Shown here one piece after another: positions 45,248 to 52,219 of a DNA stretch of 52,219 nucleotides. How positions within the stretch are numbered: the first letter of the stretch is position 1; each line of letters starts with the position of its first letter. Below the pieces are notes generated by a model. It was not told the DNA's origin, did not search any database, and saw only the letters and a list, made by a program, of their open reading frames with translations. Both the position numbers and the translations under genes were made by a program. The stretch is from Saprospiraceae bacterium (GTDB lineage: Bacteria; Bacteroidota; Bacteroidia; Chitinophagales; Saprospiraceae): contig JAHDBJ010000033.1 of assembly GCA_020630435.1 (NCBI GenBank), positions 1 through 52,219 of the forward strand, read 5' to 3'.

Positions 45248-45697
45248 ATGATAAAGCAATTTTTTTTGGTATGCTGTTTCTCATTATTCGGTATAACTTT
45301 TTTGACAGCTCAAGATGCACAATTTTTTTGGACGACTCAGATAGAAGAAGCAATAAGCAAAGCACAAGAAGAAGATAAAAGAATATTGATGGTTTTTTCA
45401 GGTTCAGACTGGTGTCGTCCTTGTATGAAATTTAAAAAAGAAATCTTAGATACAGAAGATTTTAAGACTTATGCCCAAAAGAACTATGTTGTCTTATATT
45501 TAGATTTTCCAGCTCGAAAAAAGAATCGTCTGTCAAAAGAGCAAACAGTTCATAATGAAGCTCTCGCAGAAAAATATAACCGTTCTGGTTTTTTTCCTAA
45601 GGTCGTGATTTTAAATAAGGATGAAGAAATTTTAGGGACACCTTCATTTGAGGGGCAAAGTCCTGAAGAATATATTGTTCAATTGGATAAGTTATAA
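45248..45697 (+). CDS. Exported thioredoxin-like protein
   Basis: A 149-residue periplasmic thioredoxin-fold protein. The signal peptide ends near LTAQ (residue 22) and the active site is DWCRPC (Cys56, Cys59), followed by KFKKEILD typical of the thiol-disulfide group that includes DsbD-type and thioredoxin_7 proteins. The conserved cis-Pro is in FFPKVVI. It is the first gene of a four-gene unit (gap to apbE 28 bp), so it may supply reducing power or reduce Cys residues in the Cys-containing DUF4266 partner. That link is inference from gene order. Confidence 0.85.
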   Translation: MIKQFFLVCCFSLFGITFLTAQDAQFFWTTQIEEAISKAQEEDKRILMVFSGSDWCRPCMKFKKEILDTEDFKTYAQKNYVVLYLDFPARKKNRLSKEQTVHNEALAEKYNRSGFFPKVVILNKDEEILGTPSFEGQSPEEYIVQLDKL

Positions 45698-45725
45698 GTA
45701 TCCAAAACTAATAATCTAAAAAATA

Positions 45726-46718
45726 ATGCTTCGATTAATTTGTTTTTTTGCTTTAGCTGTTTCCTTTTCGGACTGTACTAAAGCGCAACGGCTTATCCCT
45801 CAAAAGAAGGTTATCAAACTAATGGGTTGCGGTTTTGAATTAACTGCAATTGCTAAGACCGATACTCTTGCATGGGAAGCTATCAATGCAGGTATCAATG
45901 AAATTAGTCGTATTGAAAAATTAATTTCTTCATGGGACAAAAACTCTCAAACTTCTGCTATTAATCGAGCAGCAGGATTAGAAGCAGTAATTGTTGAAAA
46001 AGAATTATTTGACTTGATATACCGTGCTAAGAAAATTTCAAAACTTACTCAAGGAGCCTTTGATATTTCTTTTGCTTCTATGGATAAAATCTGGAAATTT
46101 GACGGTTCGATGAAACGGATGCCATCAGATAAATTTGTAAAAGCTGCAGCAGCTAAAATTAATTGGGAAAATATTATTTTAAATAAAGATAATCATAGTG
46201 TCTTTTTAAAAGAAAAAGGAATGAAGATTGGTTTTGGAGCTATAGGGAAAGGATATGCTGCGAATAGAGCTTTATCCATTATGAAACAAATGCCTATACA
46301 GGGTGCTTTAGTCAATGCTAGTGGTGATCTTATCTCATGGGGTAGTAATAGCAAAGGAAATAAGTGGTCTGTTCAAATTGCTGACCCTAAGGACAAAAAC
46401 AAATCATTAGCTTGGCTAGAGCTAAAGAATATGGCGGTTGTTACTTCAGGTGATTACGAACGATTTGTGAAATTTGACGGAAAACGTTACGCTCACATCA
46501 TTGATCCTCGAACGGGATATCCTACGACAGGGATTAAAAGCGTAACAGTTGTTTGTCCAGATGCTGAAGTAGCAGATGCATTGGCTACTTCAGTGTTTGT
46601 GCTAGGCATAACAAAAGGATTATCGTTGGTCAATGGTTTGAATGGGGTCGAATGTCTTATTATAACCGATGAGGATGAATTATTAAGTTCGACGAATTTA
46701 AACTTGAATTACTACTAA
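45726..46718 (+). CDS. apbE: FAD:protein FMN transferase
   Basis: ApbE-type flavin transferase (330 residues) that attaches FMN to Ser/Thr of extracytoplasmic redox proteins. The signal segment ends near TKAQ. Family motifs are complete: IGFGAIGKGYAAN near 168, ALVNASGDLISWG near 194, HIIDPRTGYPT near 257 and the Mg-site region EVADALATS near 280. The signal peptide and position place it outside the cytoplasmic membrane. It is second in the operon (28 bp after the thioredoxin-like gene, 47 bp before the DUF4266 gene). None of the neighbouring proteins shows a plain DxxSGAT flavinylation motif, so its acceptor is unidentified here. Confidence 0.9.
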   Translation: MLRLICFFALAVSFSDCTKAQRLIPQKKVIKLMGCGFELTAIAKTDTLAWEAINAGINEISRIEKLISSWDKNSQTSAINRAAGLEAVIVEKELFDLIYRAKKISKLTQGAFDISFASMDKIWKFDGSMKRMPSDKFVKAAAAKINWENIILNKDNHSVFLKEKGMKIGFGAIGKGYAANRALSIMKQMPIQGALVNASGDLISWGSNSKGNKWSVQIADPKDKNKSLAWLELKNMAVVTSGDYERFVKFDGKRYAHIIDPRTGYPTTGIKSVTVVCPDAEVADALATSVFVLGITKGLSLVNGLNGVECLIITDEDELLSSTNLNLNYY

Positions 46719-46765
46719 GGGGATCATACTGTTTAATTATCTATTTTTTATAAACTTTATATTTA

Positions 46766-46984
46766 ATGAAAAAAATAATTAAAATCGGCGTAGTTGCGTT
46801 TGTTACCTTACAACTACCTAGTTGTATGTCTGTTAAAGCTTATCAAAAGATGTATCTCAATGATAAGGATATGGAGCTAAGTGCTAAGAAAATTGAAGTA
46901 TATGAGACCAACTTTGAAGCCTATCGTGAAGGAGCAGCAGGTGCTAATGGTGGCAAGGTAGGTGGTGGTTGTGGTTGTAATTGA
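46766..46984 (+). CDS. DUF4266 small lipoprotein with C-terminal Gly/Cys motif
   Basis: A 72-residue lipoprotein (lipobox QLPSC, Cys20) of the DUF4266 type as I recall it: an AYQKMYLNDKDM-like helix, then a Gly-rich tail ending GGGCGCN with Cys69 and Cys71. The tail could bind metal or carry a modification. It lies between apbE (47 bp upstream) and the DUF3570 gene (39 bp downstream) on the same strand. Gene order suggests it partners an outer-membrane protein in an extracytoplasmic redox or metal system. Function is not established. Confidence 0.75.
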   Translation: MKKIIKIGVVAFVTLQLPSCMSVKAYQKMYLNDKDMELSAKKIEVYETNFEAYREGAAGANGGKVGGGCGCN

Positions 46985-47023
46985 TTTATGATTTTGAAAG
47001 ATAAGACTAATTATAATTAATAG

Positions 47024-48223
47024 ATGAATAAGCGTATAAAATTTAGATTACTATTAGTTTGGGGTATCCTACTAATACCTATATGTACCATAATTGGGCA
47101 ATCGTCAGACTATGAAATGAAAGGGAATAATGATGAAGTAGAGGCTGATTTTTTGTTAAGTTATTACCAACAGGATGGCGATAATTCTCCTGTGACAGGA
47201 GGAATAGGAACGGAATCATTGCAAGATGCAGCTTTGATTTTTAATGTCAATATTCCTTTAGATAGCACCAAATCGATCAATGTGTATCTAGGGGCGGATG
47301 CTTACAGTTCTGCTTCAACAGATATGATCGATGGTCAGAATAATTCTTCTGCCTCTAGCCAAGATGTTCGGGCTTACGGTACGGTTAGCTATGCTCAAAA
47401 AAATCTAAAGAGGGGAGAGACTTATGGCATCCGACTTGGATTTTCAGCGGAGTATGATTATACTTCTTTTTCTGGGGGTTTGTCTTATGCAAAAGAGTTT
47501 AATGAGGGCAATAGTGAAATCAGTTTAGTTGGACAAGCGTTTATAGATCAGTGGAGTTTGATCTATCCTGTAGAGCTACGTCGTACGGTTAGCCTTCTTT
47601 CCAATAAACGACAGTCCTATAACCTGCAAGCAACATATTCTCAAGTTATCAACCAGCGTATGCAGCTGTCTTTATCGGCTGAACTGATCTATATGAAAGG
47701 CTTATTATCAACTCCTTTTCATCGAGTATATTTTTCGGATCAATCTTCTCCTGATATAGAACGTCTTCCAGACACTCGTTTAAAAATTCCAATAGGGGTA
47801 CGATTCAATTATTTTCCTACAGATAATTTGGTATTACGTTCGTACTACCGTTTTTATACGGATGATTTTGGTATTCAGGCGCATACTTTGAGTTTAGAAG
47901 CCCCAATCAAACTAAGCGAAGCATTTACTATTTTTCCATTTTATCGTTATCATACACAAAATGCTTCTGACTATTTTGCGCCCTATCAGCAGCATCTATC
48001 TACAGAAACCTTTTATACTTCTGATTATGATTTAGCGGCTTTGCAAAGCCATAAGATAGGATTTGGTGTTCGATATGCACCTTTATATGGGGTGGGGCGA
48101 ACTAAATTTTTCAAAAAGGCTTTATCTATTAAAGACATACATTTTCGAGGAGCTTATTATACTCGAGATACAGATTTGAATGCTTTTATTTTTAGTATGG
48201 GGATTTCGTTAGGAATAAAGTAG
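47024..48223 (+). CDS. DUF3570-type outer-membrane protein
   Basis: A 399-residue exported protein. The signal peptide (about 1-26, ending TIIGQ) is followed by alternating beta-strand patterns (YSSASTDMIDG, FSAEYDYTSFSGGLSY, LRSYYRFYTDDFG) and ends in the aromatic-rich AFIFSMGISLGIK, which fits an outer-membrane barrel C-terminus. The length, DADF-like start (NDEVEADFLLSYYQQD) and neighbours (DUF4266, ApbE, thioredoxin-like) match the DUF3570 family. It is probably the final gene of the operon: the next plus-strand element is tRNA-Met. A transport or electron-conduit role is inferred, with no pore substrate known. Confidence 0.75.
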   Translation: MNKRIKFRLLLVWGILLIPICTIIGQSSDYEMKGNNDEVEADFLLSYYQQDGDNSPVTGGIGTESLQDAALIFNVNIPLDSTKSINVYLGADAYSSASTDMIDGQNNSSASSQDVRAYGTVSYAQKNLKRGETYGIRLGFSAEYDYTSFSGGLSYAKEFNEGNSEISLVGQAFIDQWSLIYPVELRRTVSLLSNKRQSYNLQATYSQVINQRMQLSLSAELIYMKGLLSTPFHRVYFSDQSSPDIERLPDTRLKIPIGVRFNYFPTDNLVLRSYYRFYTDDFGIQAHTLSLEAPIKLSEAFTIFPFYRYHTQNASDYFAPYQQHLSTETFYTSDYDLAALQSHKIGFGVRYAPLYGVGRTKFFKKALSIKDIHFRGAYYTRDTDLNAFIFSMGISLGIK

Positions 48224-48311
48224 AAAGTGTAGGCTTATTCTTTTAAAAAGATATTTTTAATATAGGAATACAAATTTGTGCTTAAATTTTATTAATAAAA
48301 TGAAAAAGCAC

Positions 48312-48319
48312 TATATTTG
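48312..48319 (+). promoter_or_regulatory. -7 element of the tRNA-Met gene
   Basis: TATATTTG fits the Bacteroidota TAnnTTTG -7 consensus and lies about 40 bp before the mature tRNA. A well-spaced -33 TTTG is not obvious. Confidence 0.6.
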
Positions 48320-48359
48320 CACTCGCAAAAAAGCAGTGCAGTTTTTATATTATTGTTTT

Positions 48360-48433
48360 GGCGAGGTAGCTCAGCTGGTTAGAGCGCAGGATTCATAATC
48401 CTGAGGTCGGGAGTTCAAGTCTCCCTCTCGCTA
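48360..48433 (+). tRNA. tRNA-Met (anticodon CAT), probably elongator type
   Basis: Full cloverleaf: acceptor GGCGAGG / TCTCGCT (ends close with G-T pairs), D-arm GCTC/GAGC, anticodon arm CAGGA-TTCATAA-TCCTG and T-arm GGGAG/CTCCC with TTCAAGT. The anticodon CAT is at 48394-48396. The anticodon stem lacks the three G-C pairs of initiator tRNA, so elongator Met is more likely, with a tRNA-Ile2 (modified CAT) not fully excluded. CCA is not encoded. Its 3' end is also found at 51496-51521. Confidence 0.93.
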
Positions 48434-48473
48434 CAAAACTTAAAGCCGTTTCCATTTGGGAGCGGCTTTTTTT
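48411..48473. repeat. tRNA-end direct repeat, left copy (candidate attL)
   Basis: 63 bp, identical to 51496-51558. It covers the last 23 bases of tRNA-Met, a short spacer and the terminator stem. The flanking bases on either side differ at both copies. A repeated tRNA 3' end flanking foreign-looking DNA is the classical trace of site-specific integration. Confidence 0.75.
48441..48473 (+). terminator. Rho-independent terminator after tRNA-Met
   Basis: AAAGCCGTTTCC pairs with GGGAGCGGCTTT around a short loop, followed by seven T. It terminates the tRNA transcript. An exact copy lies at 51526-51558. Confidence 0.88.
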
Positions 48474-48576
48474 GTATCCTATTATCCTGGTTTAATCCAT
48501 CTTATTTTGGTTCTTGTTTGAACTATTATACCAATCCATAGCTAGAAGTACAATTACGTTTAAAGCGGATTTTTTC

Positions 48577-48690
48577 TTATGCGACTTTATTTTGTGAATG
48601 AATAGCATAGCTAGTAACAATTCCTGCCAGATATATTAATACAGGTTTATCTGTATTTTGAATCACCTCTTTTACTTCAAGTATTACTTT
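48577..48690 (-). pseudogene. Unidentified membrane-protein fragment
   Basis: On the minus strand an open stretch of about 37 codons reads VILEVKEVIQNTDK, then KPVLIYLAGIVTSYAIHSQ, and ends at a stop at 48577-48579. It is preceded by an in-frame stop with no start codon. The hydrophobic segment suggests one membrane helix. The family is not recognisable, and it may be chance coding-like sequence. Confidence 0.3.
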
Positions 48691-48783
48691 TTAGGACTTT
48701 TTAATTTTCAATATAACTTATTTTTACGTTAAATAATGTAAAAACAAGTTGTATAACTAATAAATACGCTGTATATTTGAATT

Positions 48784-48861
48784 ATGGAAAAATTGACAAC
48801 TGCAGAAGAGCAAGTGATCTAAGTCATTTAGCAAATGGAAAAGGGGCAAGTTGCTTTCCAT
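48784..48861 (+). pseudogene. Truncated BlaI/MecI/CopY-family repressor remnant
   Basis: ATG at 48784 reads MEKLTTAEEQVI, stop, VI, stop, QMEKGQVAF, which matches the typical N-terminus of Bacteroidota BlaI-like repressors (MEKLTxAEEQVMQxLWxxEKG) with two stops replacing expected Gln and Trp codons. The rest of the gene is missing: the receptor gene follows at 48923. In intact loci such a regulator usually comes with an M56 peptidase gene, which is absent here. Confidence 0.65.
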
Positions 48862-48922
48862 TTATATCATATCACTACTCCCAACAGTAACTCAAACATT
48901 ATTAAACATTAATCCTTTAGTT

Positions 48923-51352
48923 ATGCGCATTACACTAATATTGTTATTTCTTTTATCGTTTTCAAATCTTTCATCTCAAGATCTAATCCAATTATCTGGT
49001 CATGTTCTTGATCATGAGGACAAACCTCTTGATTTAGCCTCAGTTTTGCTGATCAATAAATCTGACAGCACAAAAATGTATATACAATATACAGATATCG
49101 ATGGTTCTTTTTCCTTTGAAAATGTAATCGCAGATGTCTATACTATATCTATAAGCTTTCTTGGCTACAATGATTACGAAGAAGTATTGACTTTAAACCG
49201 TTCAATAGAGTTAGATGATATAAAACTGATTCAGAATCAAAATCTTCTTGATGAAGTCACCGTTGTTTATAGAGTGCCTTTTATCGAAAGACAGATTGAT
49301 AGAACGGTAATCAATCCTGAAGCCCTAATTGCTAATGCAGGTAGTGATGCCATTGAGGTTTTAGAGAAAGCACCAGGTATCACCGTAGATAATGAAGGAA
49401 ACATCAGTTTAAAAGGAAGACCTGGCGTTAGGGTTTATATAAATGAAAAGCCTACATATTTGGAAGGATCTGAACTTGAAAATTATTTAAGATCACTTCC
49501 ATCTTCCTCCATTAAAAAAATTGAGATCATGGAAAACCCTCCAGCAAATTACGATGCTGCGGGAAATGCGGGAATAATAAACATTCAACTAAAAAGAAAT
49601 ATTCTCAAAGGATTTTTTGGTAATACTTCTTTAAGTTATAGGCGAAGTAGATACAATTCCACCAATAATAGTCTTAATTTAAATTACAATACGGAGAGGT
49701 TCAGTATTTATGCTAACTCGTCAATAGGGTATAATCGATCTTTTCTTGATGTGAATATCAATAGATTTTTTAAAGTTCCTACTCCATTAATTGGAGCAGC
49801 TTTTGCTCAGAACTCCTACAATTTAAGGACAAGAAAATACCTCAACAACAAAATCGGATTAGATTATTACTTAAAAGAAGACTTAGCAATGGGGGCCTCA
49901 ATATATCTTGCTACCCAACCCAACATAAGATATGTTGATAATGTATCGACCATTTCCGATACAGAAGGCGTATTAATTCAAAGTGCTGCGGCAGATAATT
50001 TAGATGACCGAAGTTTTGAAAACCAACTCTATAATTTTTACCTCTCAAAAAGCTTGGATAGTTTAGGCAGTAAATGGTCGTTTGATGCGGATTATGTACA
50101 ATACAAATCCAACTATAATCAGTTGTTTAAAAACTTTTCCTATGATGACAACGGAAGTCTATTTTATGAGGATCAGATAACTGGTAATATTCCTTCTACA
50201 ATAAAAATTTATACTGCAAAGTCAGATTATGTAAAGTCCTTTAGTAATGGATCAAAACTAGAAGCTGGAATAAAAACGGCATACACCACAACTGATAACC
50301 AAGCCATTTACTCAAATACCATTAATGATATAACAACACCAGATTATGACTTGAGCAATCATTTTTTATATGATGAGTTGATCAATGCAGCATATGTCAA
50401 TCACAATCGTGCAATTGGTAAATTCAATGTTCAAATGGGTCTTAGAGCTGAAGCAACCAAGTTGAATGGCGATCAACTTGGAAATGTTGAAAAGCCTGAT
50501 TCTAGTTTTACTAGATCTTATCAATCCTTATTTCCTACACTTTATGTATCCACCCATTTAGACTCTTTAAAAAATCACAATTTGAATTTCTCTTATGGCA
50601 GAAGAATATCCCGACCATTTTTCCAAGACCTTAATCCATTCATTAGTCCACAAAATCAGTTTACATTCGTTGGTGGTAATCCTAATCTTTTACCAAGCTA
50701 TGCACACAACATCTCCTTAACCCATAGTTATAAAGGGATATTGACAACATCCATTGATTACTACAAAAGTATAGATGCAATATTTTCAACTTTCGAAATT
50801 CGAGAAGGAATTTATTATAGTCGCCCTGGAAACCTTTTATCATTTCAAGCCTTAAACCTATCTCTAAATGTTGCACTAAAAGTAAACAAAATATATAGTC
50901 TTAATGCCTACTCCAGAATAGCATATGTTAAGTTTGAAAGTCCATTGTACAATCAAGAATTGAATGCCAGCGGGACTTACTTTTTTACAAATATAACCAA
51001 TAGCTTTAAAATTGGTGATAATTGGAAAGCCGAAATAGGTGGAAGGTATCTCTCTGAGATTACTTCTGCTCAGCTCGTGGCTAAGCCTTATGGTGTAATA
51101 AACCTCGGTTTGCAAAAAAGCATTTGGGATTCGAAGGCAACGATTAAATTAGCAGCTAATGACATCTTTTATTCCAGAAGAATGGCTGGCATCATCAATA
51201 ATCTACAAGACACTGATGCCAATTGGAACACTAAATTAGATTCGAGACATTTTACCCTTACGTTCAGCTATAGATTCGGGAAGGTGACTAATCAAAAACA
51301 GAAATACAATGCTAATGGATCCGAAGCGGAACAGGAAAGGGTAAGGAATTAA
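48923..51352 (+). CDS. Outer-membrane beta-barrel family receptor (TonB-dependent-receptor-like)
   Basis: An 809-residue outer-membrane protein. I use the ATG at 48923, which gives the signal peptide MRITLILLFLLSFSNLSSQ; a longer reading would start in non-coding DNA. Residues about 22-110 form a carboxypeptidase-regulatory-like domain (LSGHVLDHEDKPLDLASV). A plug-like region follows (VLEKAPGITVDNEGNISLKG, then GVRVYINEKP and EIMENPPANYDAAGNAGII), and then a long barrel ending LTFSYRFGK. This is the pattern of the OMP_b-brl_3 group, which looks like a TonB receptor but often lacks a clear TonB box. It is the only intact gene between the two tRNA-end repeats, downstream of a broken BlaI-like gene. 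The substrate is unknown. Confidence 0.82.
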   Translation: MRITLILLFLLSFSNLSSQDLIQLSGHVLDHEDKPLDLASVLLINKSDSTKMYIQYTDIDGSFSFENVIADVYTISISFLGYNDYEEVLTLNRSIELDDIKLIQNQNLLDEVTVVYRVPFIERQIDRTVINPEALIANAGSDAIEVLEKAPGITVDNEGNISLKGRPGVRVYINEKPTYLEGSELENYLRSLPSSSIKKIEIMENPPANYDAAGNAGIINIQLKRNILKGFFGNTSLSYRRSRYNSTNNSLNLNYNTERFSIYANSSIGYNRSFLDVNINRFFKVPTPLIGAAFAQNSYNLRTRKYLNNKIGLDYYLKEDLAMGASIYLATQPNIRYVDNVSTISDTEGVLIQSAAADNLDDRSFENQLYNFYLSKSLDSLGSKWSFDADYVQYKSNYNQLFKNFSYDDNGSLFYEDQITGNIPSTIKIYTAKSDYVKSFSNGSKLEAGIKTAYTTTDNQAIYSNTINDITTPDYDLSNHFLYDELINAAYVNHNRAIGKFNVQMGLRAEATKLNGDQLGNVEKPDSSFTRSYQSLFPTLYVSTHLDSLKNHNLNFSYGRRISRPFFQDLNPFISPQNQFTFVGGNPNLLPSYAHNISLTHSYKGILTTSIDYYKSIDAIFSTFEIREGIYYSRPGNLLSFQALNLSLNVALKVNKIYSLNAYSRIAYVKFESPLYNQELNASGTYFFTNITNSFKIGDNWKAEIGGRYLSEITSAQLVAKPYGVINLGLQKSIWDSKATIKLAANDIFYSRRMAGIINNLQDTDANWNTKLDSRHFTLTFSYRFGKVTNQKQKYNANGSEAEQERVRN

Positions 51353-51701
51353 GGGGGACTTTTTTGTAACATACTTCCCCGCACAAGTGCTCACAAATCA
51401 GTAAAAAATGTGGCGTTGTATCAGAAGGAATAATACAAAAAGACAATCAAGTTAAAATCATAAATTTGTGTTGACTAAACTACAATGATATGTGAGAGTT
51501 CAAGTCTCCCTCTCGCTACAAAACTTAAAGCCGTTTCCATTTGGGAGCGGCTTTTTTTATGGGTTTTCTTTTTCTCCCTTTTACTGTTTTGATTCTGGAA
51601 TTTGTAAAGAATCTTTTCTTGAATATCACAGTGCCATCATCGTCGTGACGAACGCCACTTCATCACGATGGCATATTCCAAAAATAAAACTATGATTATT
51701 T
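51353..51701. other. 349-bp stretch between receptor gene and CRISPR array
   Basis: Contains the right tRNA-end repeat with its terminator (51496-51558) and an imperfect hairpin at 51621-51679, in which GAATAT and TGCCATC, separated by a 5-nt bulge, pair with GATGGCATATTC. That hairpin may close the CRISPR transcript, which reads leftwards. A 67-codon plus-strand frame here only reads through the repeat and hairpin and is not a gene. Confidence 0.5.
51496..51558. repeat. tRNA-end direct repeat, right copy (candidate attR)
   Basis: Exact copy of 48411-48473: the 3' part of tRNA-Met from the T-arm onward, plus the terminator. No tRNA 5' half precedes it, so it is a fragment, not a second gene. 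It lies 143 bp before the first CRISPR repeat. Confidence 0.75.
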
Positions 51702-52219
51702 GTTTCAATACCATACTGTTGCGATTAAAATAGGCAAGGAGGTAGAACAGATAGAGCCAGTATAAAAGTTTCAATACCATACTGGTGCGATTAAAATGAA
51801 CCTATTTATCCAGACGAATTTGAAGAATAAATTAGTTTCAATACCATACTGGTGCGATTAAAATTGTATTAAAAATGGTTTGAAATTTATTTCTGATTAA
51901 GGTTTCAATACCATACTGGTGCGATTAAAATCAATAAGGCAGGGTGAAAGTCAATTATATTTTTATCGTTTCAATACCATACTGGTGCGATTAAAATATA
52001 ATTATGTCGGCTGTTGTAACTTATATCATTAAGTTTCAATACCATACTGGTGCGATTAAAATTTGATTGGAGATTTAACGATAACAAGCGCACCGATGTT
52101 TCAATACCATACTGGTGCGATTAAAATTAACAATCCTGGCAATGTTAAAATTTCGCCTGATAACGTTTCAATACCATACTGGTGCGATTAAAATTAACAA
52201 TCCTGGCAATGTTAAAATT
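51702..52219 (-). CRISPR. CRISPR array, 8 repeats visible, continues beyond the window
   Basis: 30-nt repeats at 51702, 51768, 51835, 51902, 51968, 52033, 52098 and 52165, starting GTTTCAATACC and ending GCGATTAAAAT, with spacers of 35-37 nt. The first repeat differs at one base (CTGTTGCG instead of CTGGTGCG). Read on the minus strand the repeat ends ATTGAAAC, the common 5' handle of type I-B/III crRNAs, so transcription should run leftwards, with the leader beyond the right edge. The degenerate repeat at the left then marks the leader-distal end, as usual. The bases after the last repeat (52195-52219) equal the start of the preceding spacer. No cas gene is in the window, so the type is inferred from the repeat only. 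Confidence 0.97.

Larger units (their letters stand above)
48474..48922. other. 449-bp stretch of gene debris inside the tRNA-flanked segment
   Basis: No intact gene. It holds a minus-strand reading-frame remnant at about 48577-48690 (KPVLIYLAGIVTSYAIHSQ is visible, no start) and a truncated BlaI/CopY-type regulator at 48784-48861. The remainder is AT-rich with no RNA gene or repeat that I can support. Confidence 0.5.

Noticed and set aside
48474-51495. Integrase or transposase gene inside the tRNA-flanked segment
   Set aside because: I looked on both strands and found none, so the island call rests only on the repeat and the gene debris.
51492-51695. 67-codon frame beginning in the right tRNA-end repeat
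   Set aside because: It reads through the tRNA fragment, the terminator and a hairpin, so it is not a gene.
51702-52219. cas genes next to the array
   Set aside because: None are present in the window. The leader side is beyond the right edge, so type assignment stays tentative.

Overview
The window comes from an AT-rich member of the Bacteroidota. Signs of this are at least eight secreted proteins ending in type IX secretion (T9SS) sorting domains, an AMP nucleosidase of the type common in that phylum, an outer-membrane beta-barrel receptor with a carboxypeptidase-regulatory-like N-terminal domain, weak or absent Shine-Dalgarno sequences, and a TAnnTTTG-type -7 element before the tRNA gene. 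The low GC content and the family of giant PKD/Ig-like adhesins would fit a gliding or filamentous marine bacterium (Saprospiria/Cytophagia-like), but the genus cannot be fixed from the sequence alone.

Layout. 1-1.85 kb: a small lipoprotein gene, a palindromic repeat and a decayed paralogue of the lipoprotein gene. 1.85-9.8 kb (minus strand): AMP nucleosidase and three tandem paralogous cell-surface proteins with PKD domains and T9SS type-B (gliding-associated) C-termini. 9.85-11.95 kb (plus): housekeeping TsaC/Sua5 and a CCA-adding-type nucleotidyltransferase. 12-13.6 kb: a ChaN/EreA-like secreted protein bracketed by two palindromic repeats. 13.6-30 kb (minus): secreted GH13 amylase, PIF1-like helicase, a stand-alone M23 peptidase and two giant SBBP/Ig-like T9SS cargo paralogues sharing a 673-bp apparently identical tract. 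30.4-33.9 kb: LtaS-like sulfatase-fold transferase, a membrane protein, a Cys-rich lipoprotein and a yeast-Fcy1-like cytosine deaminase. 33.9-42.3 kb (minus): two tandem subtilisin-like T9SS proteases. 42.7-48.2 kb (plus): guanine deaminase, DEDDh exonuclease, a Rieske protein, then an operon of thioredoxin-like protein, ApbE flavin transferase, DUF4266 lipoprotein and DUF3570 outer-membrane protein. 48.3-51.6 kb: tRNA-Met(CAT) whose 3' end and terminator are duplicated 3.1 kb downstream, enclosing an outer-membrane receptor gene and gene debris. 51.7 kb to the end: a CRISPR array running out of the window, with no cas genes in view.

How it works together. About 54% of the window (roughly 28 kb) encodes T9SS cargo: adhesin-like PKD/Ig giants, an amylase with a starch-binding module and two proteases. 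This suggests a surface-attached, polymer-degrading lifestyle. The most unusual non-coding feature is a family of ~160-bp imperfect palindromes (seven copies or partial copies plus a 64-bp internal-deletion derivative) in intergenic gaps. Two single-gene segments (140-1060 and 12160-13335) each have a copy on both sides. The tRNA 3'-end duplication looks like att sites of a decayed island lying beside the leader-distal end of the CRISPR array, whose right-most visible spacer appears duplicated.
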